Assembly: GCF_025567525.1 (NCBI RefSeq) | Contig: NZ_JAOQJY010000004.1 | Coordinates: 124,001 to 188,000 of the forward strand | Direction: 5' to 3' | DNA from: Gallintestinimicrobium propionicum | GTDB lineage: Bacteria; Bacillota; Clostridia; Lachnospirales; Lachnospiraceae | DNA: 64,000 nucleotides | Shown here: positions 1 through 6,830 of the stretch, one piece after another | How the letters are laid out: the number at the start of each line of letters is the position of its first letter | Numbering within the stretch: position 1 is the first letter of the stretch | Notes under the pieces: model-generated | What the model was told of the DNA's origin: nothing | The model's input: only the letters and a program-made list of their open reading frames with translations | Database searches by the model: none | Translations under genes and position numbers: made by a program

Positions 1-309
1 CGCTTCTGCCACCTTCTGATATAACTCCTCGCTGCCCTCGGTCTGACGTCCGCGCAGCTTTTCGGTCAGCTCGCAGTCTATTTCGTATAATCTGTCCAGC
101 CCAAGATTGGCGCAGATACCCTTTAAGGTGTGTGCGGCGCGGAATGCGTCCTCTCCGTCCTTTTCTTTCAGGGATTCCGTCAGCTCCTCAAAGCTCTTGT
201 CTTCCAGAAATTTAACTGCAAACCGTTTTACCAGCGCTTCGCTGCCCATACGTCCCAGCACTTTGTCAAAATCAGATCCGATTTTTTCATAGCATTCTCT
301 GACTGTCAT
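1..309 (-). CDS. Hpt (histidine phosphotransfer) domain protein, C-terminus beyond window edge
   Basis: The 103 codons present run from an ATG at 309 to the window edge with no stop. The centre reads FRAAHTLKGICANLGL, the signature around the phospho-accepting histidine of Hpt domains (His60 here), so the protein should pass phosphoryl groups between a kinase and a response-regulator receiver. The rest looks helical, as expected of the four-helix Hpt bundle. It begins 27 nt downstream of a gene with a receiver domain plus c-di-GMP enzymes and is probably co-transcribed; that the two are partners is inference. The missing C-terminus means I cannot say whether it is a lone Hpt domain or part of something larger. 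Confidence 0.85.
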   Translation of the reverse strand, partial: MTVRECYEKIGSDFDKVLGRMGSEALVKRFAVKFLEDKSFEELTESLKEKDGEDAFRAAHTLKGICANLGLDRLYEIDCELTEKLRGRQTEGSEELYQKVAEA

Positions 310-335
310 CTTTTCCTCTCCTTTTCCCTTATCCT

Positions 336-2369
336 CTATCCTTCTGTCTTCAAACCCGCCACGAGGGTGTTACCCCCCCCCAGAGGTGTCCAGCTATTTC
401 TGTGCTCAGCATTCATCAGCTGAATCGGGATATCTTCTTTTATCTCCAGCAGACATTCTATCAGCAACGGATTGAACTGTCCGCACTCTCCTGCGACGAT
501 CATTTCAATCGCCTTTTCATGTGGAATCGCCTTTTTGTATACACGCTCGTTGGTCAATGCATCATATACATCTGCAAGGGAAACCACCTGTGCTGAAATC
601 GGGATCTCGTCCCCCTTTAAGCCGTCCGGATAACCTTTTCCGTCATAGCGCTCGTGATGCCAGCGACAGATCTGTTCTGCAATACGTACCAGCGGTTCCT
701 CCTGATACTGTTTCAGATCTTGCAGCATCGACCACCCGATCACGGTATGCTTTTTCATTTTTTCATATTCTTCCTGCGTCAGCTTTTCGGGCTTATTTAA
801 GATGGCTTCCTCAATGCCGATTTTGCCGATATCATGAAGTGCCGACGCCAGTGCGATCCGGTTTAAGTCTCCCCATGTCATCTGGTATCGATCCGTTTTC
901 TGCATCAGCTTTTTCAAAAGAATCTTCGTCAGTATTCCGATATTCCGGACATGCTGTCCGCTCTCTCCGTTTCGGCATTCTACGATATGACTCAGGATAT
1001 TGACCATAATTTGGTTGTTTTTCTCTTTTTCCTGCATCTGGCCTGCAACCAGGTCGATCAGCTTGCGCTGCTTTGCATACAGCTTGATGGTATTATATAC
1101 ACGTTGGCGAACAACACTTGTATCAAAGGGTCTGCCGATATAGTCTGATACGCCCATTTCGTATGCCTGACGGATATGTAGCTCCGAGTCTTCGCTGGAA
1201 ATCATGATGACCGGAATATCTTCGATGAGATGTTCTTTATTCATCACCTTCAAAACACCGAGTCCGTCCATTCCCGACATGATGAAATCCAGTAAAACGA
1301 TAGATATTTCTGTCCCGTATTGATGCAGCAGCTCCAGACACTCCTCGCCGCTGGATGCTTCTATAATGTCAAACCTATCCTTCAGCATTTCGAAGAGAAT
1401 CTCCCGGTTGATCTTGGCATCATCCACAATGAGGACAAGTTCTCTGCCGGAGTCGCGTTCCAGCCTTTCTCCGACCTCCTGACGGATTCCCTCCGTACTG
1501 CTTTCTGTCACAACCTGATTTCTATGCTTCTTTGCCTGATACATCAGCCGATCCGCACGCTCCAAAGCGGTCCCCACAGTCTCTTCCACCGTCGTTACTC
1601 CTCCGATGCTCACAGAAAGGGAGATACCCGGATAGCCGTCCAAAGTGGTCTGATGAAGCTGTTTTTGGATCTGGTTGAGTTTTTTGTCAAAGGCGTCCTT
1701 CCGGATCCCGGGCAGTACCAGCAAAAATTCGTCCCCGCCATAGCGGATCAGAAAATCTGATTTTCGGATATTGGATAAGATCACTTTTGCAGCACTATTG
1801 AGTGCAAGATCCCCCACATTGTGTCCGTAGGAATCGTTATAATATTTAAAATTATCCAGATCCATCATCGCAATGCCCACAGGTCCCCACATATTTTTGA
1901 CCTTTTCTTCATAATAACGGCGGTTGAATACACCTGTCAGCACATCTTGATAGAGCTTCTCGTTATAGCCCGTCAGCTGTTCAATCAGATATTGTTTTTC
2001 CTCCAGATCCGTCAGTGCATCCTCATCCAGACGGTGTACCAGCTCCATCACGTAAGGCTTTCCATTCATTTCCAGATATCTTGCGATCACCTGATAGATG
2101 TCATTCCCCACAATCTCCAGCTTGCACTTTTCTTTTCTGCTTCTGACTGCCTCCAGTGCAATGCAATGCTTACAGGGAGCCGAGTATTTCCACAGATCAT
2201 AACAATGGCAAATTTCTGGTGCATCGATCTCCACCGGTTCTGCTTCCATGCCATCGTTTCTTCGCAGCAGCCTTTCCCCGTCCAGGAGCCTCACAATCGG
2301 AAAAAGCCTGCGGAAATATTTCATTTCTTTCTGAACCTGTTCTTTTGTTATGCTGACTTCCTGATTCAT
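336..2369 (-). CDS. GGDEF-REC-HD-GYP dual c-di-GMP synthase/phosphodiesterase
   Basis: A 677-residue cytoplasmic signalling protein. Residues about 1-130 form a PAS-like N-terminal region with a cysteine/histidine cluster (CHCYDLW..PCKHC, 54-68). A diguanylate cyclase domain follows (about 135-290) with an intact GGDEF motif at 211-215 and the inhibitory RxxD site (RKSD) five residues ahead. Next is a receiver domain (about 310-430, acceptor Asp361) and then an HD-GYP phosphodiesterase (about 450-640; HD at 512-513, HHERYDGKGYP near 571-581). Both catalytic modules keep their key residues, so the protein could make and break c-di-GMP, with phosphorylation of the receiver as a possible switch. 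An Hpt gene follows 27 nt downstream. A G9 run at the very 3' end could vary the last 15 residues. There is no membrane segment. Confidence 0.93.
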   Translation of the reverse strand: MNQEVSITKEQVQKEMKYFRRLFPIVRLLDGERLLRRNDGMEAEPVEIDAPEICHCYDLWKYSAPCKHCIALEAVRSRKEKCKLEIVGNDIYQVIARYLEMNGKPYVMELVHRLDEDALTDLEEKQYLIEQLTGYNEKLYQDVLTGVFNRRYYEEKVKNMWGPVGIAMMDLDNFKYYNDSYGHNVGDLALNSAAKVILSNIRKSDFLIRYGGDEFLLVLPGIRKDAFDKKLNQIQKQLHQTTLDGYPGISLSVSIGGVTTVEETVGTALERADRLMYQAKKHRNQVVTESSTEGIRQEVGERLERDSGRELVLIVDDAKINREILFEMLKDRFDIIEASSGEECLELLHQYGTEISIVLLDFIMSGMDGLGVLKVMNKEHLIEDIPVIMISSEDSELHIRQAYEMGVSDYIGRPFDTSVVRQRVYNTIKLYAKQRKLIDLVAGQMQEKEKNNQIMVNILSHIVECRNGESGQHVRNIGILTKILLKKLMQKTDRYQMTWGDLNRIALASALHDIGKIGIEEAILNKPEKLTQEEYEKMKKHTVIGWSMLQDLKQYQEEPLVRIAEQICRWHHERYDGKGYPDGLKGDEIPISAQVVSLADVYDALTNERVYKKAIPHEKAIEMIVAGECGQFNPLLIECLLEIKEDIPIQLMNAEHRNSWTPLGGGNTLVAGLKTEG

Positions 2370-2405
2370 TCTTTTTTCCTCGCTGCAATATATTACATTT
2401 CATTT

Positions 2406-2434
2406 ATTATATTGCGTTTTTTTTGACTTGTCCA
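2406..2434 (-). promoter_or_regulatory. Sigma-A type promoter of the GGDEF/HD-GYP gene
   Basis: On the minus strand a -35 TGGACA (2429-2434) is separated by 17 nt from a consensus -10 TATAAT (2406-2411). The start codon is at 2369. The -35 region and A-rich spacer recur 26 nt upstream (TGGACA at 2455-2460), so the promoter looks partly duplicated. Confidence 0.7.
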
Positions 2435-2467
2435 TATATTACGTTTTTTTGCCTTGTCCATCCCCTC

Positions 2468-2521
2468 GTGCCTTGGCACATTCTTTTTTATATAGAGACG
2501 CTGTTTCCTACACGAAAAAGG
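2468..2521. repeat. Short copy of a composite palindromic intergenic repeat
   Basis: GTGCCTTGGCAC followed by ATTCT and then a degenerate TATAGAGACGCTGTTTCCTA arm. The same two blocks in the same order make up the larger elements at 29697-29783 and 47861-47991; this copy lacks the GC-rich block between them. Confidence 0.6.
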
Positions 2522-2552
2522 CGGAAGCGCCAGATACCTGACAGCTTCCACC
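2514..2552 (-). terminator. Rho-independent terminator of pyrF
   Basis: On the minus strand GGTGGAAGC and GCTTCCGCC form a 9-bp stem with one G-T pair, followed by a run of five T. It lies 35 nt after the pyrF stop codon. Confidence 0.75.
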
Positions 2553-2586
2553 CGATTTTTTTCTATATTCTGATTGACGTTTTCAT

Positions 2587-3516
2587 TTATTTGCGTCCCT
2601 GCAGCGCCTGTGCGATATCTTCTCTCATATCGATAACCGCCTGTCTGGATGCGTCCGCATAGTTAGCCGCACCAAACTGTGCATATTTTTCCTGCTGATA
2701 TGCTGCAATGATGCCGCGGGAAGAGTTGACAATCGCGCCAAGTCCGTCTTCATTGAAAAAGTGCACCAGATCAGCGCCCTTGCCGCCCTGTGCGCCGTAG
2801 CCGGGCACGAGAATGTAGGACTTCGGCATCACCTTGCGCAGCGCCTTGCCCATTTCAGGATAGGTTGCGCCAACAACCGCACCAACATTGCTATATTCGC
2901 TGCCCATGCACTCGCTGCCCCATTCGGCAACCTTTTCACCGACGATTTCATACAACGGTCTGCCGTCCACCAGACGATCCTGGAACTCACCACTGCTGGG
3001 GTTGGAAGTTTTTACCAGCACAAAAATGCCCTTATTTTCTTCTTTGCAGACCTTTATGAACGGATTGATGCCGTCGGAACCCAGATACGGATTCACCGTT
3101 GCAAAATCCTCGTCAAAGGGTGCATAGCTCTTTTCTCCCACTACTACTTTTCCGAGATGGGCAACCGCATAAGCCTCAGAAGTGGAACCGATATCGCCGC
3201 GTTTTACATCGCCGATGACAACCAGACCTTTCTCTTTGCAGTATGCGACGGTCTTCTGAAATGCGATCAGACCTGCTACGCCGAACTGCTCATACATGGC
3301 GATCTGCGGCTTTACTGCCGGAATCAGATCCGCTACTGCATCCACGATGCCCTTATTGTACTGCCAGATCGCTTCTGCAGCGCCCTTTAACGTCTCGCCG
3401 TATTCCGCAAAAGCAGCTTTCTGAATCTGCTCCGGAATAAATTTCATCATCGGGTCCAGTCCGACAACGATTGGAGCATTTGTCTTTTTGATATTTGCAA
3501 TTAACTGGTCAATCAT
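2587..3516 (-). CDS. pyrF: Orotidine 5'-phosphate decarboxylase
   Basis: Converts OMP to UMP, the last step of de novo pyrimidine synthesis, in the cytoplasm. The 309 residues fit the longer type 2 OMP decarboxylases. The active-site block DVKRGDIG (103-110) supplies the catalytic Asp-Lys-Asp array, with Lys105 as proton donor. The N-terminal VVGLDPM and the C-terminal VPGYGAQGG and NSSRGI phosphate-binding stretches are also present. The start is preceded by AAAGGAG. No other pyr gene is nearby; a promoter overlapping the end of the upstream acyltransferase and a terminator downstream suggest it can be expressed alone. Confidence 0.95.
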   Translation of the reverse strand: MIDQLIANIKKTNAPIVVGLDPMMKFIPEQIQKAAFAEYGETLKGAAEAIWQYNKGIVDAVADLIPAVKPQIAMYEQFGVAGLIAFQKTVAYCKEKGLVVIGDVKRGDIGSTSEAYAVAHLGKVVVGEKSYAPFDEDFATVNPYLGSDGINPFIKVCKEENKGIFVLVKTSNPSSGEFQDRLVDGRPLYEIVGEKVAEWGSECMGSEYSNVGAVVGATYPEMGKALRKVMPKSYILVPGYGAQGGKGADLVHFFNEDGLGAIVNSSRGIIAAYQQEKYAQFGAANYADASRQAVIDMREDIAQALQGRK

Positions 3517-3570
3517 ATCTTTTTCTCCTTTTTGTTTTCCTGGCTTGCGTCAGTTTTCCAAGCTTCTGCT

Positions 3571-3599
3571 ATGGTATCACATTCTGCTTCGGGCAACAA
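3571..3599 (-). promoter_or_regulatory. Likely pyrF promoter
   Basis: Minus strand TTGTTG (3594-3599), a 17-nt spacer, then TACCAT (3571-3576) with an extended TG upstream of the -10. It overlaps the 3' end of the acyltransferase gene and lies about 55 nt before the pyrF start. Confidence 0.5.
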
Positions 3600-4590
3600 G
3601 TCCGGCGACGGGGTCTTCGATCAGTTTTTTGGAAAATACCGCACCTGCGCCGGTCAGAAGCAGCGCCAGAATCAGAAACGCTGCGTTCGGCAGTCCGATC
3701 TGTACCCGCACCATGCCGAGCCCTTCTAAAATTACAGCATGCACCAGATAAATCTCATACGAATACCGATCCGTCCACAGCACAGCATCCGAAATCCGAC
3801 CTCCGATTCCTTTCCTGCAGAACCGAAAGCCGCTGCCTGCAAGCAGTAACATGCCAAAGCACCACGACCACCAAATAAACGAATCCGTCTGCGCCCTGCC
3901 AAGGGCCAAACCCGCACCTGCTGCCGCAAGCATGCCGATATAGACAAGCAACTGCGCGCCGATACGCCTTCCCGCCTGATGGATCTCCCAGACCAACATA
4001 CCGAGCAGAAAATAATGCAGGTAATAAAAAATCATCATGTAATCACCGTATCCGGTTTTTACCCACAAATACCGCAGAATCAATGCCAGTACATAGCAGA
4101 AAAACGCGCTCGTACAGCCGCGGATCAGGCGCACAAAGACCGGCACAAGCAGATAAAACGCCATAAACAGGCTGATCGTCCAGGTTGCGCTCAGGTTTCC
4201 CCAGAAATCATTCGGTGCAGGGATCACGCTGTTTGTCAGGAAAAAATACCGAAGCCAGTACAGGCCCTGCGGGTCTGCCGGAATATCCTTTAAAATCAGC
4301 CCGTGCAGCAGGATGTTATAAAGGATCACCCCATAATACAGCGGAAGAATCCGCACCAGACGTTTTTTATAATAGGTCAGCAGCTCTTTTTTTCCAGCCG
4401 TCGGGAGCTTTTTGTCACAGCAGGCGAGATAGCCGCTGAGGACAAAAAATAGATACACGCCCGCCGCTCCCTGATTGGCAAGCCACGCGGCTTTTCCCGT
4501 CGCTCCCAGCCTCGGTGCAAGGTGGGTGATAAACACTCCGATACAGGCAAGCGCCCTCAGAAGCTGAATGTGTTCGTATTTTTGTTTCAT
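3577..4590 (-). CDS. Acyltransferase family 3 membrane protein (OafA/YrhL-like)
   Basis: A 337-residue integral membrane protein with about ten hydrophobic segments. The N-terminus reads HIQLLRALACIGVFITHL, the acyltransferase-3 opening with the conserved arginine and histidine. Such proteins move acetyl or other acyl groups across the membrane onto cell-surface glycans, peptidoglycan or lipids. Its start overlaps the stop of the upstream secreted SGNH hydrolase by 4 nt (ATGA), so the two are translationally coupled. This suggests a pair that adds or moves O-acyl groups outside the cell; the acceptor cannot be read from sequence. Confidence 0.85.
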   Translation of the reverse strand: MKQKYEHIQLLRALACIGVFITHLAPRLGATGKAAWLANQGAAGVYLFFVLSGYLACCDKKLPTAGKKELLTYYKKRLVRILPLYYGVILYNILLHGLILKDIPADPQGLYWLRYFFLTNSVIPAPNDFWGNLSATWTISLFMAFYLLVPVFVRLIRGCTSAFFCYVLALILRYLWVKTGYGDYMMIFYYLHYFLLGMLVWEIHQAGRRIGAQLLVYIGMLAAAGAGLALGRAQTDSFIWWSWCFGMLLLAGSGFRFCRKGIGGRISDAVLWTDRYSYEIYLVHAVILEGLGMVRVQIGLPNAAFLILALLLTGAGAVFSKKLIEDPVAGLVARSRM

Positions 4591-5654
4591 ATTCTTCCAA
4601 TGCTCTGCATCAAAAACCGGAACATTGCTGCGTAGGTTGCACCATCATAATGCAGTCCGTCTGCCTGCGTGGTATATCCGCTGCCCGCCAGAAACACATA
4701 CAGATTCAGTCGTCCGATTCTGGCATCCAGCCGGTTGTTTAACTGGTTGTTAAAATATTCTACCGCCCAGTTGCGTTTTCCGTATTCGTTTTCCCCGACC
4801 GGACCGACCGAGGCGAAGTACACCGTCGCACCTTTCGAAATCCAATCCTGTGCATATCGGTTAATCGTCGTAATATAATCGTTGTGTCGTGATAAATCAT
4901 TGACGCCGTAATTGAGAATAATCACTGAGCCGGGCGTCATATACTGGTCGACGTCCTTTTTCGCCTGGGCGGTGGAAAGCCAGTCCACGCCACCTCCAAA
5001 GCATGCCACAAAGGCCGTACCAGGCCATGCTGCCGTTCCACCGACTGCATTCGCCATCTGTCCCGTGCGGGAGTCCCCGACGAAGATGACGTTGCCGCTG
5101 CCCGCCGGAATGGGGGTTTTCTGCGCAGCCTGCGCCTGAGCCAGTGCCGCCTGCTGTACTGTTGCCTGCTGTACTGCTGCCTGCTGCATTGCTGCCTGCT
5201 GCGCCAGTGCCGCCTGCTGCGCTGCCAGTGCCGCCGCTGCTGCTTGGGCCTGTGCCACCTGCTGTTTCACCGCTTCCGCCTGTGCAGCAAGCGCTGCCGT
5301 CATCGCCGCATCCACGCAGACCGGCTGGCAGGCTGTCTGTGTGATATAGCCGATCGCATTTCCATAGACAATCTGGTACATGCCACTTTTCCCGCTGCCG
5401 GTCTGCCCGCATACGTTGACCGTCGTGCCGACCGGTAAAATACCAAGTGCTGCAGAGGTTTTATCCGCCTGCTGCGTCACCGTTTTTTCTTCCCCGACGA
5501 CTGCTGCCATCGTAACCGGCGTCACTTTTTTCCCGGATGCTGCCTGTGCCGTCATCGATATCGACAATCCGAGACAAAGGCACAACGCCAGACAGCAGAT
5601 ACGGGCGATCGCGCCGCCAAAAACCGTTTTTCTGATTTTTACACGTTTCTCCAT
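4587..5654 (-). CDS. Secreted SH3b-SGNH/GDSL hydrolase with Ala/Gln-rich linker
   Basis: I prefer the ATG at 5654 to the one two codons upstream because AGGGA is then correctly spaced; numbering here counts from the upstream ATG at 5660. A signal peptide with basic start and hydrophobic core ends near AQA-ASG (about residue 40). An SH3-like segment covers about 45-112, an alanine/glutamine repeat region about 118-181, and an SGNH esterase domain about 188-357. The last shows block I VGDSRTG (Ser197), GVND (block III) and DGLHYDG (Asp334, His337). It should act outside the cell as an O-acyl esterase or transferase, coupled to the overlapping membrane acyltransferase. The Ala/Gln stretch is probably a helical spacer. 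Confidence 0.87.
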   Translation of the reverse strand: MEKRVKIRKTVFGGAIARICCLALCLCLGLSISMTAQAASGKKVTPVTMAAVVGEEKTVTQQADKTSAALGILPVGTTVNVCGQTGSGKSGMYQIVYGNAIGYITQTACQPVCVDAAMTAALAAQAEAVKQQVAQAQAAAAALAAQQAALAQQAAMQQAAVQQATVQQAALAQAQAAQKTPIPAGSGNVIFVGDSRTGQMANAVGGTAAWPGTAFVACFGGGVDWLSTAQAKKDVDQYMTPGSVIILNYGVNDLSRHNDYITTINRYAQDWISKGATVYFASVGPVGENEYGKRNWAVEYFNNQLNNRLDARIGRLNLYVFLAGSGYTTQADGLHYDGATYAAMFRFLMQSIGRI

Positions 5655-5717
5655 AGTCATTCCCTACATTTCTTTCTAAGCAGCCATGCGACTATACTGT
5701 CCTGTCCGTGTGTGGGA

Positions 5718-6791
5718 CTACCGCGTCTGCAGAAATACCGCTTCCCGCTGTGCCTTTTCATCGTCCGGATACAAAGCAAGGTACTGATCCATCGCAAGCT
5801 TCGCTTTATCGTACTGCCCAAGGTATTCATACGCTACCAGTTCGTTGAACATCAGCGACTGCGTCGCCGTATTGCCCTCTACTTCCAGCCCCGCCTGGAA
5901 CGCTGCAAGCGCCGCTTCATAATCGCCGCCCTTTAATTTGCAAAGCCCGAGCTGATTGTACAAAGACGCGTCCGGCGTTTTGTTCTGCAGGTAGGTGTTA
6001 TAGACACTCGCCGCATAATTGTAGTCACCGAGTGCCTCATAGGTCTGACCGAGCAGGGACGCTGCTTCCGCACCGCCGTTTTCCTGCGCCTTTTCCAAAG
6101 AGGTACGGGCCTGCTCATAATCGCCCAGGTAGTAGCTGATTCTGCCGAGATCGAAATCCGAAATCCGCTTCCTGTCGCCGTCCAGAACATTTTCCAGATA
6201 GGATTTTCCAAGATCGTCCTGTCCGTATTTGCTGCAGCTGCAGAAAATATCAATCCGGATGTCGTAATCGTTCGGCGCAGCCTCAACCGCCTTATCAAAA
6301 TCGGCTTTCGCAGCGTCCGTACTGCCCTGCTCCAGCTCCATGGTTCCTTTTAAGTACCAGGCGGTCTTTTCCCCGGGCTTCAGATCCGTGATTGCCTGAT
6401 AAACATGGATCGCTTTGTCGACCTGTCCGTTCCGATAATAGGCGGTCGCCAGATAATAGTTGATGTCATAATCCATCGCATCCGGACGCGGGCTGCTCTG
6501 CCCCAGCGCCTTTTCAAAGCTCGCCGCTGCATTCTCATAATCCGTCATGCCCATGTAAGCCAGCCCCTGCCCTCTGTAAACCTGACGCATATCCTCTTTA
6601 TTCAGGGCTGCCGCCTCGAAGCAGGTCAGCGCGCCCTCATAGTCCATCTGCTCCACCAGCGCAATTCCCTGCGAAAGATTATCCTCCTTCGCAGCACCGC
6701 AGCCGGTAAGGAGCGCGCACGCCAGAAGCGCCGTCGCAAACACAATGCAGATCTGTCTATCCTCTCTGTCTTTTTGTTTCTCTTTCTTCAC
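5718..6791 (-). CDS. TPR-repeat lipoprotein
   Basis: Starts at a GTG with a well-placed GGAGGAAAC. A lipoprotein signal peptide ends in LLTGC, making Cys31 the lipidated residue; the mature protein sits on the outer face of the membrane. The remaining roughly 320 residues are about eight tetratricopeptide repeats (for example ALTCFEAAALNKEDMRQVYR and ASFEKALGQ). TPRs bind other proteins; the partner is unknown. It lies 39 nt after GH3 and 63 nt before the SGNH hydrolase on the same strand, so it may serve the same cell-surface process. Confidence 0.85.
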   Translation of the reverse strand: MKKEKQKDREDRQICIVFATALLACALLTGCGAAKEDNLSQGIALVEQMDYEGALTCFEAAALNKEDMRQVYRGQGLAYMGMTDYENAAASFEKALGQSSPRPDAMDYDINYYLATAYYRNGQVDKAIHVYQAITDLKPGEKTAWYLKGTMELEQGSTDAAKADFDKAVEAAPNDYDIRIDIFCSCSKYGQDDLGKSYLENVLDGDRKRISDFDLGRISYYLGDYEQARTSLEKAQENGGAEAASLLGQTYEALGDYNYAASVYNTYLQNKTPDASLYNQLGLCKLKGGDYEAALAAFQAGLEVEGNTATQSLMFNELVAYEYLGQYDKAKLAMDQYLALYPDDEKAQREAVFLQTR

Positions 6792-6830
6792 GTTTCCTCC
6801 AGTCCGTACGCAAAGCCCTTGTATGCCGTT

